DNA of 64,000 nucleotides. Source: Calditrichota bacterium (GTDB taxonomy: Bacteria; Zhuqueibacterota; Zhuqueibacteria; Zhuqueibacterales; Geothermadaptataceae). Below the pieces are notes generated by a model, which was not told where the DNA came from, did no database searches, and saw only the letters and a program-made list of their open reading frames with translations. Where the stretch lies: NCBI GenBank assembly GCA_008501765.1, contig QQUE01000009.1, forward strand, positions 22,790-86,789, given 5' to 3'. This document shows positions 28,494-37,931 of this stretch, piece after piece (position 1 is the first letter of the stretch; the number at the start of each line of letters is the position of its first letter). Position numbers and translations under genes: made by a program.

Positions 28494-31352
28494 ATGCCGA
28501 GTTGTCACACCGTGCTTTGCAGGTTGCAGTCTGTTCCATCACAATTTTTTAAGTTCCTTTACATTCTCTTTCTGATCCTTGCCACTTCATCCGTTTTAGC
28601 CCAGGATGAAGTGGATGAATGCCTTGATTGCCATGGTGATGACGAAGAAACCATGGAACGGGACGGCAAGGAAATTTCTATCTTTGTGGATCGAAATAAC
28701 TTTATGAGTTCTGTCCACGCTGAAGAAGAATGCACTTCCTGCCACCAGGATATCGATCTCGAAGAACACCCGGACGATGAAACGCCCATTTCCCCGGTAA
28801 ATTGCTCGGATTGCCACGAGGATGCGGTAAAACATTACAAACGCAGCCTGCACGGTGATGCCTGGGAAAAAGGAGCCTACCTGGCGCCCAATTGCGAATC
28901 CTGCCATGGTAAACACGATATTCTATCCGCAAAAAATAAAAAATCCAAAACCTATGTTTTGAACATTCCCAATCTCTGCGGCGAATGCCACAAAGAGGGC
29001 ACCCCCGTTTCCAGATTACAGCAGATTTCAGAGCATTCGGTTTTAGAGAACTATTCCCAATCGATTCACGGTGACGGCCTTTTCCGGCGCGGCCTCATTG
29101 TTACGGCTGTCTGTACAAGCTGCCACACTTCCCACGATATTTTACCACACGAAGATCCGAAATCATCCATCAACCGGCAAAATATCCCGATAACTTGTGA
29201 AAAATGCCACGCTGAAATTGAACGTGTGCATACCAAGATAATTCGCGGTGAACTGTGGCAAAAAAGACCGGATGAGATCCCCTTATGCATTGACTGCCAC
29301 CAACCTCACCAGGTTCGCCGCGTCGATTATGAGATAACTTTTCCAGACTCCGATTGTATCGAATGCCACATCAAAGAGGATGTTTTCAAAACGGTTGACG
29401 GGGAAAAAATCTCCCTGACCATCGACCCTGAACATATAAAAAATTCAGTGCATTTCGAAAACACATGTATAAAATGCCATAGCACTGTCAGCATTTCCCA
29501 AAACCCTGTTTGTAAAAACAGTGGAAAAGTCGACTGCTCGATGTGCCATGCCGAGGAAGTTGAACTCTATAATGGGAGCCAGCATGGCACGCTTTTCGCG
29601 AAATCCGACTCTACCGTGATCGCACCCTATTGTTCCGATTGTCACGGCACGCACGAAATGAAAGCCAAATCGGACATTGATTCACCGACTTTTGCCCGCA
29701 ATATTCCTGATTTGTGCGGCAAGTGTCACAGAGCAGGTGAAAAAGCTGCTGTAGCCTACAAGGGCGAAGAAAAAAATATTATTAAAAATTACACCATGAG
29801 TATCCACGGCAAAGGGCTGCTGGAAAGTGGACTCATGGTAACGGCAACTTGTGTTGACTGCCACACAGCGCACAATGAACGGCCAATTTCTGACTCAACA
29901 TCAACTGTTTTCCCTGCAAATATATCCACGACATGCGCCCAATGTCACCTCGGAATTTATGAAGTTTTTAAAACCAGCATTCACGATCCCTCCGTTACAA
30001 AAACCGAAGAAAAACTGCCGGCGTGCAACGATTGCCATTCATCCCACACAATTTCACGCGTCGATGTCAGCGATTTCAGGCAGGATATACTCAACCAGTG
30101 TGGGCGCTGTCACGAAAAAGTTGCCGAAACTTATTTTGAGACTTTTCACGGTAAGGTTTCAACGCTTGGTGAAATCTCAACTGCCAAATGCTACGATTGC
30201 CATGGGGCGCACAATATATTGAAAACGGACAATCCAGCTTCGACATTACACGCGTCAAATATTGTCGAAACCTGCAAAACATGCCACAGCAACTCGAACG
30301 CACAATTTGCCAGCTATCTGGCCCATGCGACCCATCACGACAAAGAAAAGTACCCCTATTTATATTATTCCTACTTTTTCATGACCGCGCTTCTTTTGGG
30401 GACAATTGGCTTTTTTGGCATGCACACACTTTTATGGATTCCACGCGCTATCTGGGAACGGCGGAAAATCGTTCGCGCTAAGAAGGAAGCCAAACGGGTC
30501 AACGCGCACGCTATACCATACGAAGAAAAACACATTCAGCGATTCGATCCTTTTTCGCGATTTTTACATATTTTAGTTATTTTGAGTTTTATCTCGCTTG
30601 CTTTAACCGGATTAACGATAAAATTCGCACGAGTCGGTATATTCCAGACTATTTCAAAAATCCTTGGTGGATATGCGGTGACAGGCTATGCGCACCGGTA
30701 CGCGGCTATCATTACAGGGCTCTATTTTGTTTTGCATCTCGGCTATTTAATACGCAAATTAAAGAACAAAAAAGTCAGCTTTAAAAACATGTTTTCCGGC
30801 GAAGATACGCTGGTTCCGCGCTGGCACGATGTGGTCGAATTCTGGCAAACTATAAAATGGTTTTTAGGGCTCGGCAAACGCCCGAAATATGGAAGATGGA
30901 CTTACTGGGAAAAATTTGATTATTTCGCTGTATTTTGGGGTGTGGCTATTATCGGCCTCAGTGGGCTCATTCTCTGGTTCCCGGAATTTTTTACACAGTT
31001 TGGTATGCCGGGTTGGGCAATTAATGTTGCAACGATTATTCACAGTGACGAAGCGCTCCTGGCAACATGTTTTATTTTTGCTATCCACTTTTTCAACACC
31101 CATGCACGTCCGGATAAATTCCCCATGGATACTGTTATTTTTACAGGTAGTGTTACTTTAAAAGAATTGAAGGAAGAACGTCCGCGGGAATTTGAGCAGC
31201 TTATTAAATCAAAAAACATTAAAAAACACCTGACGGATCCACCTTCAAAATGGATGAAAAGATGGGCACGAATTTTTGGTTTTGCTGCACTGGCATATGG
31301 AATCACCATCGTTGTACTGACAATTTATGCGCTTGTTTTTCTGTACAATTAG
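28494..31352 (+). CDS. 19-heme cytochrome c fused to cytochrome b domain
   Basis: This 952-residue protein begins with a signal sequence (hydrophobic residues ~20-36, ending SSVLAQ). About residues 42-600 hold 19 CXXCH sites. The first 16 form two copies of an 8-heme module: CLDCH...CIDCH and CIECH...CNDCH. Both modules open alike (KEISIFVDRNNFMSSVH versus EKISLTIDPEHIKNSVH) and share SIHG-LL-SGL/RRGLIVTA-type segments before the sixth heme. Three more hemes (CGRCH, CYDCH, CKTCH) follow. From about residue 620 there are five or six transmembrane helices with a b561-like domain (FSRFLHILVILSFISLALTG, YAHRYAAIITGLYFVLHLGY, IIHSDEALLATCFIFAIHFF). It thus joins quinone chemistry and a long heme wire in one chain. 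Close spacing puts it in the same operon as the previous genes. Confidence 0.92.
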   Translation: MPSCHTVLCRLQSVPSQFFKFLYILFLILATSSVLAQDEVDECLDCHGDDEETMERDGKEISIFVDRNNFMSSVHAEEECTSCHQDIDLEEHPDDETPISPVNCSDCHEDAVKHYKRSLHGDAWEKGAYLAPNCESCHGKHDILSAKNKKSKTYVLNIPNLCGECHKEGTPVSRLQQISEHSVLENYSQSIHGDGLFRRGLIVTAVCTSCHTSHDILPHEDPKSSINRQNIPITCEKCHAEIERVHTKIIRGELWQKRPDEIPLCIDCHQPHQVRRVDYEITFPDSDCIECHIKEDVFKTVDGEKISLTIDPEHIKNSVHFENTCIKCHSTVSISQNPVCKNSGKVDCSMCHAEEVELYNGSQHGTLFAKSDSTVIAPYCSDCHGTHEMKAKSDIDSPTFARNIPDLCGKCHRAGEKAAVAYKGEEKNIIKNYTMSIHGKGLLESGLMVTATCVDCHTAHNERPISDSTSTVFPANISTTCAQCHLGIYEVFKTSIHDPSVTKTEEKLPACNDCHSSHTISRVDVSDFRQDILNQCGRCHEKVAETYFETFHGKVSTLGEISTAKCYDCHGAHNILKTDNPASTLHASNIVETCKTCHSNSNAQFASYLAHATHHDKEKYPYLYYSYFFMTALLLGTIGFFGMHTLLWIPRAIWERRKIVRAKKEAKRVNAHAIPYEEKHIQRFDPFSRFLHILVILSFISLALTGLTIKFARVGIFQTISKILGGYAVTGYAHRYAAIITGLYFVLHLGYLIRKLKNKKVSFKNMFSGEDTLVPRWHDVVEFWQTIKWFLGLGKRPKYGRWTYWEKFDYFAVFWGVAIIGLSGLILWFPEFFTQFGMPGWAINVATIIHSDEALLATCFIFAIHFFNTHARPDKFPMDTVIFTGSVTLKELKEERPREFEQLIKSKNIKKHLTDPPSKWMKRWARIFGFAALAYGITIVVLTIYALVFLYN

Positions 31353-31675
31353 AAGGCCGGTTTGACCTGCACAATTCACAACACATCAGATAAACGAACT
31401 TTAACTGTTGAAAATTTCTGCTTGGGTTATTGGAAAAACCAAGATCTGCAAACAAAAAGCATCTCTCACTGAGCCGCTAAGCATGGCCCGGTTTTGTATT
31501 TGATAAATTTGTTCATTATAGACTCTGCGACACAGTGTGAGAAATATTCAGGTCAGAGAATTAGTACAAATTTTAAAAACAGGTTAACAATTCAAATGAT
31601 ATATTGTTTAACCTGTTTTTTTTTGTTATTTTTTGATTAATGCGTCTTGTTAAATGGTATTGAGAGGAGGAAGAA
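31353..31675. other. Intergenic spacer with terminator
   Basis: About 323 bases. Apart from the strong hairpin terminator at 31575-31620 and the promoter region for the next gene, I see nothing in it. Confidence 0.5.
31575..31625 (+). terminator. Rho-independent terminator of the cytochrome operon
   Basis: AAAAACAGGTTAACAAT (31575-31591) pairs with ATTGTTTAACCTGTTTTT (31603-31620) with one bulged base, then continues as a T-tract to 31624. It ends the transcript covering 25919-31352 and could work in both directions. Confidence 0.8.
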
Positions 31676-33166
31676 ATGGGCGAACAAAAACGAAAGTACA
31701 GTGAGTCGTTTTACAATTTTATCAGTCTGGCAGGGGCCACCTTAGCCGGGGTTATTTTTTGTATCATCATATTACTCGTGCTACTTGATGCTGTCTCACC
31801 TTCTGAAACACCTTACTTTGGGATTCTAACTTACATCATTTTACCGGTGTTTCTAATAATTGGATTGCTAATTATTCCCATCGGCGCCTTGCGGGAGCAG
31901 CGGCGGCGTCACCGGGGTTTGAAAGCACAACGCTTGCCAAAAGTTGACCTGAATAATCCGCAACACATGCGCAGCGTCATTTTTTTTGTAACCGCGACTT
32001 GCATACTTGCACTTTTCACCTCCCTCGGCACTTACCGCGCTTTCGAATTTACTGAATCTGTTACATTTTGCGGCCAGGTTTGTCATGATGTTATGAAACC
32101 TGAATTTGTGGCCTATCAAAACAGCCCGCACGCCCGGGTTAGCTGTGTCGATTGCCATGTTGGACATGGGGCCGAATGGTATGTACGCTCCAAGCTTTCC
32201 GGAGCATATCAGGTCTATTCCGTTCTGTTTAATAAGTTTGAACGGCCGATTGCAACCCCAATTCGCAATCTTCGTCCGGCACGGGAAACATGTGAAAAAT
32301 GCCACTGGCCGGAAAAATTTTATGGTAAAAAACAGGTAAACCGGATTCATTTTCTCGAGGATGAGGAAAATACCCGCTGGGCCTACAACTTGCTTTTACG
32401 CGTTGGTGGTGGGACAGGCCAGGACCAGGCAAAAGAATCCAGCATTCACTGGCACATCAATAACAATGTGGAATACATTGCAACGGATATGAGACGACAG
32501 GAAATTCCATGGGTGCGATCGATTGATAAAAATGGCAATGTTAAAGAATTCAGAACTGTGGGCATGGAAGATTTTAACCCGGATGGTAATGAAATTCGTC
32601 GCATGGATTGCATCGATTGCCACAACCGGCCAGCTCATATTTATCAGTACCCGCAATTTACGATTAATTCCGCCATGGAATTGGGACGGATTTCTATCGA
32701 TTTGCCTGAGATAAAACTTAAAGCTATGGAAATTCTCGCAGCCATAGAAGCGGATACGACGACTGAACAAGGTATGACTCGTATAAAAGAAGAAATTTAT
32801 TCCTTTTATGAGGAAGATTATCCGGAGGTATTTGAAGAAAACCAATTGGAAATTGAAGCAGCGATTGAGGGTTTACAGACAATTTTTCAAAATAACTATT
32901 TCCCTGAAATGAAAGCGAACTGGCGTGCATATCCCAACAATATTGGACATATTTCTGCACCGGGCTGCTATCGCTGCCATGATGGCCAACATGTCTCAGA
33001 AAATGATGAGATTATCTCAAATGATTGCAATATTTGCCACCTGATCATCGAACAGGGCAATGGAGAATTCACACAAACTGATTTAAATGGTTTGGAATTT
33101 AAACACCCGGAAGATATTGATGAAGAATGGAAAGAAGAAGGATGTTATTCATGTCACGCTGAATAA
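31676..33166 (+). CDS. NapC/NirT-like heptaheme membrane cytochrome c
   Basis: The 496-residue protein has two or three N-terminal membrane helices (about 17-40, 52-70, 98-118), then a NapC/NirT-type domain: FCGQVCHDVMKPEFVAYQ, SPHARVSCVDCHVGHGA and RPARETCEKCHWPEKFYG. Further heme sites are CIDCH, CYRCH, CNICH and CYSCH. This gives six CXXCH motifs plus one CX3CH (CGQVCH), the latter common at the first heme in this family. These proteins oxidise menaquinol at the membrane and pass electrons to periplasmic multiheme proteins. GAGGAGG lies close before the ATG. It has its own promoter region, between terminators at 31575 and 33281. Confidence 0.92.
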   Translation: MGEQKRKYSESFYNFISLAGATLAGVIFCIIILLVLLDAVSPSETPYFGILTYIILPVFLIIGLLIIPIGALREQRRRHRGLKAQRLPKVDLNNPQHMRSVIFFVTATCILALFTSLGTYRAFEFTESVTFCGQVCHDVMKPEFVAYQNSPHARVSCVDCHVGHGAEWYVRSKLSGAYQVYSVLFNKFERPIATPIRNLRPARETCEKCHWPEKFYGKKQVNRIHFLEDEENTRWAYNLLLRVGGGTGQDQAKESSIHWHINNNVEYIATDMRRQEIPWVRSIDKNGNVKEFRTVGMEDFNPDGNEIRRMDCIDCHNRPAHIYQYPQFTINSAMELGRISIDLPEIKLKAMEILAAIEADTTTEQGMTRIKEEIYSFYEEDYPEVFEENQLEIEAAIEGLQTIFQNNYFPEMKANWRAYPNNIGHISAPGCYRCHDGQHVSENDEIISNDCNICHLIIEQGNGEFTQTDLNGLEFKHPEDIDEEWKEEGCYSCHAE

Positions 33167-33812
33167 CATTAAAAGTAATTATAATAATTTTCTAAAATAT
33201 AAATACTTGATTTCTATGCTGTAAATTATTATCCTTATCTTGTCATTATTTAAAATTATAAAAATATTCTATATTTATAAAACTGCATACCGTGATTTAA
33301 GTTATTTGAACTTGAAATTTCGTATGCAGTTTTTTTTGGAAAAAAAACTTCCCCCTACTGCAATTAATATAATTAATCAAATTACTAAACTTGTTGTATA
33401 AAAATAATAAAAATACCCGGCAAAACAACTTCTGTATTCAAAACTTGAGACTATTTTTCTTGACATAGTTCTCTATTGAACATACCTTTATTTAAATATT
33501 GATAAAATTCAGATAAAGTAAATTTCTATAAATCATTATTTTAAAAGATATTCTCATCGATTTGCGGATTAGAAAGCTAAATAACGGTATGGCATATAAA
33601 TATTATTATTTTCTTTTGAAATTTAGAATTTTACTTCACGCACCCCTCCACCACCTGGAACCAGAGTACTCTGAGATATTTAATTTTATAAAAAGTGTAT
33701 AACATAAAGCGAGTCATTGGAACGCGACTGCCTGCTTCAATTCAGACTCTAATTAGTTTTCGTAAGATTCTTTTGAGCTGATAACAGGATACTAAACTAC
33801 CCCAGGTAAACA
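33167..33812. other. AT-rich intergenic spacer
   Basis: About 646 bases. It contains the terminator at 33281-33338 and otherwise only AT-rich sequence leading to the next gene. No RNA gene or repeat is recognisable. Confidence 0.45.
33281..33338 (+). terminator. Rho-independent terminator after the heptaheme cytochrome gene
   Basis: AACTGCATAC (33281-33290) pairs with GTATGCAGTT (33322-33331), extended inside by ATTTAAGTT and AACTTGAAAT, and followed by eight T residues. Confidence 0.8.
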
Positions 33813-35453
33813 ATGTCCAAATCTGGCCCAGTACGAGGATTGATACTTAGTGATTTAATCGAAAAACTGGATAAGATTGAACTGCGTGTCAATAATATCG
33901 AAAAACTTCTTGATTTGCCGGCCTTTGATCCTGAGAATGTGGATTCAAATCACGTTAAAGCTGAAGGCACCCAAGATATCTCTGACAGCGAAACTGTCGA
34001 ATCAAAAATTGGGGAATTTGGGCTTGCATGGCTGGGAGCGATTGTTCTTCTTTTAAGTATTTCTTTTTTAATGACTTACTTATATGAAAACGGCTTCATT
34101 ATATTTTCCAGCCTTCTTGGCTATTCAGTAGCCGCAGGAATATTTATATTCACTTATTTTGGGGGACGCTCCATCCCCTATCTGGTATTGCTGCTCACGC
34201 TAATTGGGCATATTCTCATTTATTATACCACGTTGCGCCTGCATTTTTTTTCTACGCAACCGCTTATTTCATCAACAGCTTTCATACTCATTTTACTGAG
34301 TCTTGCAATTGGGACTCAGCTTTATTTTGCTATGCGTAGAAAATCTGAATTGTTAGCGGGATTGGCCATTCTACTTATGATGGCAACTGCGATTATTGCC
34401 GATGCAACGCACGTCTCATTATCGATTGTCAGCCTCACAGCAGCTGTCACATTGTCTCTATTAATTACGCATTCCTGGTGGCGATTATTTTTAATAACCA
34501 TTGTACTCGTGTATTTCTGCCACTTCCTTTGGCTGTTGAATAATCCGATGATGGGGAATCCGATAAAGGCTGTGAACACGCACCAATTCAATTTTGTCTA
34601 TTTAGCTGGATATGGTATTCTCTTCTCATCTGCTCTGCTTGTCCAGCCACAAAAAAAACTACCGGAGAATATTTTTCCTGCTATTTTCTTTATCAATGGC
34701 ATTAGCTTTTTCGTCATATGCATGCTGGTAATTTTAACATTTTTCCAGGAAAATTATGCAGGTATGGGTTACGCAATATCAGTATTTTGCATCTTATTTT
34801 CTATACTTCTTAATAAAAAGACGACTCTTCACTATGCACCTTCATTTTATGCATGTTTTGGTTTCATGGCTTTAAGCATGGGCATGGTTGCAATGGCCGG
34901 ACTCCCGGCTGCCTATCCCTTGCTGACGCTGCAAAGTTTGCTTGTTGTCTCCATGGCATTGTGGTTCAAATCCAGGATAATAGTCGTGGTTAATACACTA
35001 TTATTTGTTTTCTTTCTGCTGGCTTATTTAATCAGCGCCCCATCTGAAAATTTCACCAACTTTGCCGTTGTCTTCACGGCATTGGCGACTGCACGAATAA
35101 TTAACTGGCAGAGGGAACGCCTCACTTTAAAAACTGAAATGATGCGAAATGCATACTTGATCTCAGCGTTTTTTATGGTGTTATTCAGTCTTTACCATGC
35201 TGTTCCCGGCAAGCACATCACACTGGCATGGGCCGGAGCGGCAATTGTATATTTTATATTGAGCATATGGCTGCAGAATGTTAAATACCGCTGGATGGCG
35301 ATTTTAACATTGATTTCTGCCTGCATATATTTATTTACTATAGACCTGGCAAAGATGGAAATTGGCTACAGTATCGTGGCTTTCCTGGTACTTGCAATAA
35401 TATCAATAAGTGCCTCATTGTATTACACCAAACGCAGTAAAAAGCGCACATAA
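33813..35453 (+). CDS. Polytopic membrane protein, DUF2339-like
   Basis: The 546-residue protein has a short N-terminal coiled-coil-like part (LIEKLDKIELRVNNIEKLL), an acidic linker, and then about 16 membrane helices from residue ~70 on. The junction ESKIGEFGLAWLGAIVLLLSISFLM resembles DUF2339 proteins, which begin the membrane part with a similar E-x-x-x-G-x-x-W segment. Function is unknown. It sits in the middle of the cytochrome island, 75 bases before the second tetraheme cytochrome, which hints at a role in envelope or respiratory assembly, but this is only context. Confidence 0.7.
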   Translation: MSKSGPVRGLILSDLIEKLDKIELRVNNIEKLLDLPAFDPENVDSNHVKAEGTQDISDSETVESKIGEFGLAWLGAIVLLLSISFLMTYLYENGFIIFSSLLGYSVAAGIFIFTYFGGRSIPYLVLLLTLIGHILIYYTTLRLHFFSTQPLISSTAFILILLSLAIGTQLYFAMRRKSELLAGLAILLMMATAIIADATHVSLSIVSLTAAVTLSLLITHSWWRLFLITIVLVYFCHFLWLLNNPMMGNPIKAVNTHQFNFVYLAGYGILFSSALLVQPQKKLPENIFPAIFFINGISFFVICMLVILTFFQENYAGMGYAISVFCILFSILLNKKTTLHYAPSFYACFGFMALSMGMVAMAGLPAAYPLLTLQSLLVVSMALWFKSRIIVVVNTLLFVFFLLAYLISAPSENFTNFAVVFTALATARIINWQRERLTLKTEMMRNAYLISAFFMVLFSLYHAVPGKHITLAWAGAAIVYFILSIWLQNVKYRWMAILTLISACIYLFTIDLAKMEIGYSIVAFLVLAIISISASLYYTKRSKKRT

Positions 35454-35528
35454 TTCAACTGACAACTTCAGAATAATATATCAAGAAATAGCACGTGGTT
35501 CATTCATTTAAATTAGGAGATTATTCCG

Positions 35529-36080
35529 ATGAGATTTTACAGATGGCTCATTCCTTTCGTATTCACATTAATTTTCGCTCTTCCAGCTTTTGCACAAGAA
35601 AAAGCACCGAGTATGTTTATTGGTGCAGACGGGTGCAAAACGTGCCATAAAAAAGAAAAATCGGGTGCACAATTCGGCAAATGGCAAAAAGCCAGACACT
35701 CGAAGGCCTATGCTACGCTCGCATCCGAAGAAGCACTAAAAATTGCCAAAGAAAAAGGTATTGGAAATCCGCAAAAAGCCGCTGAATGCCTCAAATGCCA
35801 CGTCACCGCCTATAATGTCAAGGCTGCTCTACTGGGTAAAAAATACGCGGTAGAAGATGGCGTTGGCTGTGAATCCTGTCACGGGGCAGGCTCCAATTAT
35901 AAGAAGAAAAAAACGATGAAGGCGATCACCGCCGGGACACTCGACGGCGCAACCGTCGGATTAATTAAACCCGACAAAAAACTTTGCCTTGGTTGCCACA
36001 ATGATGAAAGCCCAACATTTGTTGCTTTTGATTATGAAAAAGCCTTAGAAAAAATTGCACACCCAATTCCAAAAAAATAG
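35529..36080 (+). CDS. Tetraheme cytochrome c, c554-like (paralogue without acidic tail)
   Basis: A 183-residue periplasmic cytochrome with a signal peptide (ending LPAFAQ) and four heme sites, CKTCH, CLKCH, CESCH and CLGCH. It matches the product of 25919 through most of its length (HSKAYATLASEE, ECLKCHVTAYN, DGVGCESCHGAG, CHNDESPTF, FDYEKA) but ends in a short basic HPIPKK instead of a poly-Asp tail. AGGAG lies about 9 bases before the ATG. The two copies differ mainly in surface charge at the C-terminus and flank different quinol-linked complexes, so they may serve different partners. Confidence 0.92.
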   Translation: MRFYRWLIPFVFTLIFALPAFAQEKAPSMFIGADGCKTCHKKEKSGAQFGKWQKARHSKAYATLASEEALKIAKEKGIGNPQKAAECLKCHVTAYNVKAALLGKKYAVEDGVGCESCHGAGSNYKKKKTMKAITAGTLDGATVGLIKPDKKLCLGCHNDESPTFVAFDYEKALEKIAHPIPKK

Positions 36081-36395
36081 TTTCGTGAACCAGTGGTCTG
36101 TCAAACCTAAAACTGTGAACGGATTTAAAATCTAACATTACCAATTGGAGTGCAAGCCTTGTATGGATTGCCTGTACCTGCATTGCATAATGGCAATGCA
36201 CTCAAAACTCACGAGTTTAAAATTGACAAGCCGCTAAAAAAGAAACTAACGTACCGGGAAAATCATTCAGATGGCACATTTGCTGAGATAAATCTGGAAA
36301 TAATGGCCGCGTGCCTCTGGATCGATTTCCCAAACCAAAGGATGAAATAGATTAAAAACAAATAATTGAATCCCGAATAAAACTGGAGACCGTTC
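36081..36395. other. Intergenic spacer with a small hairpin
   Basis: About 315 bases. A perfect hairpin TGCATTGC-ataatg-GCAATGCA lies near 36178-36199 without a T-tract. A 66-codon frame from GTG at 36150 lacks a spaced ribosome-binding site and resembles nothing, so I leave it out. The promoter for the bc-type operon should be here. Confidence 0.4.
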
Positions 36396-36836
36396 ATGGC
36401 TTTTAATCGTCGCGCGTTCTTAAATACAATTCTTGGAGGAGGCGTTATCGGATGGCTTGGCAGTATTTTTTATCCAGTCATCTCGTTTTTGATTCCCCCA
36501 AAAATTCCGGAAGCCAATGTTCAATCTGTCAATGCCGGTTCAATCGCAGATATCGCGTTAAACAGCAGCCAAATTCTCAAATTTGGCCGCACTCCCGTAT
36601 TGCTCATCCGCTCAAAGACGGGTGAATTTAAAGCGTTGGCAGCAACCTGCACCCACCTCGATTGCACAGTGCAATACCGTCAGGACAGGCAGGATATTTG
36701 GTGTGCCTGCCACAATGGGATATACAATCTTTCCGGCCGAAATTTATCCGGCCCGCCTCCAAAACCGCTCAGTGAATATCTCGTTAATATAATTGATAAA
36801 GAAGTTATCATATCAAAACCGAAGCAGATGGGATAA
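36396..36836 (+). CDS. Rieske iron-sulfur protein of a cytochrome bc complex
   Basis: The 146-residue protein carries a twin-arginine N-terminus (NRRAFLNTILGGG) and membrane helix, and a Rieske domain with CTHLDC (Cys85, His87, Cys90) and WCACHNGIY (Cys103, Cys105, His106). Cys85, His87, Cys103 and His106 ligate the [2Fe-2S] cluster; Cys90 and Cys105 form the usual disulfide. It takes electrons from quinol at the outer side of the membrane. The cytochrome b gene follows after two bases. Confidence 0.95.
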   Translation: MAFNRRAFLNTILGGGVIGWLGSIFYPVISFLIPPKIPEANVQSVNAGSIADIALNSSQILKFGRTPVLLIRSKTGEFKALAATCTHLDCTVQYRQDRQDIWCACHNGIYNLSGRNLSGPPPKPLSEYLVNIIDKEVIISKPKQMG

Positions 36837-36838
36837 CT

Positions 36839-37921
36839 ATGTTTAAAAAATCGGCAGAGAAATCATATAATTGGCTCGACGATAGATTCAAAATAACACC
36901 GCTCGTTGAGTTCATGCGCCATAAACAAGTTCCGATTCACAAACACAGTCTATGGTATTATATGGGTGGCGTCGCGTTATTTTTATTTCTCGTACAAATC
37001 GTCAGCGGAATATTGCTCCTGCTCTACTATCAACCGGGTGTTGACAGTGCCTACGAGAGCATTCGATTTATAACGACAAAAGTCAGTTTTGGCTGGCTGT
37101 TCCGGTCCGTCCACAGTTGGTCGGCCAATATCATGGTATTTTTTGTATTTGTGCACATGTTCAGTACTTTTTTTACCCGAACCTACAGCAAGCCGCGCGA
37201 GTTAACCTGGTTAACCGGTTCGGTTTTATTGGTTCTTTCCCTCGTCTTCGGTTTCAGCGGTTATTTGCTGCCCTGGAACGAGCTTGCCTTTTTTGCCACA
37301 AAAGTCGGAACTGATATCGCCGGAGCGATTCCTTTGATTGGTGACCCGATTAAGTTGCTGCTGCGCGGCGGCGAAGGGGTCACGGGGGCGACGTTGTCCC
37401 GATTTTACGCCTTTCACATTGCTCTGATTCCTGCGGTTTTCACCTTATTTTTGTTTTTGCATTTGCTCTTCGTGCAACGACAGGGCATGCATGAACCGGA
37501 ATTCTTTCATAAACTGCCTGAAAACAAAAAACGAATGATGCCATTTTTTCCAAATTTCGTTTTGCGGGATGCTTTACTTTGGCTGCTTGTTCTCAATATA
37601 ATAATATATTTAGCTGTATTTTTTCCATGGGAAATTGGTGTAAAAGCCGATGCCTTTGCGCCGGCGCCGGACGGCATTAAACCCGAGTGGTTTTTTATGT
37701 TCATGTTTCAAGCACTCAAACTTCTGCCAGCGCACATGTTCATCATGGAAGGCGAAGTTTTCGGTATCCTGTTTTTTACACTCGCAGGACTGGTGTGGTT
37801 TACCGTCCCGTTTTGGGATGTATTTATCAAGGAAAGTATGCGGCCTAAAATCATGAAATTATTCGGAATATCAGTAATCGCCTTTATTTTGATACTGACA
37901 ATCTGGGGTTACTTAGTCTGA
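36839..37921 (+). CDS. Cytochrome b of bc-type complex (full-length, b6 plus subunit-IV-like part)
   Basis: The 360-residue protein has about eight transmembrane helices. The heme-ligating His pairs are visible in FRSVHSWSANIMVFFVFVH and RFYAFHIALIPAVFTLFLFLH. The C-terminal part holds the quinol-site motif as PEWF (GIKPEWFFMFMFQALKLLP) rather than the common PEWY. With the Rieske protein and the 9-heme cytochrome encoded downstream (10-base gap) it forms a quinol oxidase complex in which a multiheme cytochrome replaces cytochrome c1. Confidence 0.95.
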   Translation: MFKKSAEKSYNWLDDRFKITPLVEFMRHKQVPIHKHSLWYYMGGVALFLFLVQIVSGILLLLYYQPGVDSAYESIRFITTKVSFGWLFRSVHSWSANIMVFFVFVHMFSTFFTRTYSKPRELTWLTGSVLLVLSLVFGFSGYLLPWNELAFFATKVGTDIAGAIPLIGDPIKLLLRGGEGVTGATLSRFYAFHIALIPAVFTLFLFLHLLFVQRQGMHEPEFFHKLPENKKRMMPFFPNFVLRDALLWLLVLNIIIYLAVFFPWEIGVKADAFAPAPDGIKPEWFFMFMFQALKLLPAHMFIMEGEVFGILFFTLAGLVWFTVPFWDVFIKESMRPKIMKLFGISVIAFILILTIWGYLV

Positions 37922-37931
37922 AAGGTAAATT

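Noticed and set aside
36150..36350. 66-codon frame from GTG between the tetraheme cytochrome and Rieske genes
   Set aside because: The only purine-rich stretch touches the start codon directly, there is no family likeness and a hairpin lies inside it.
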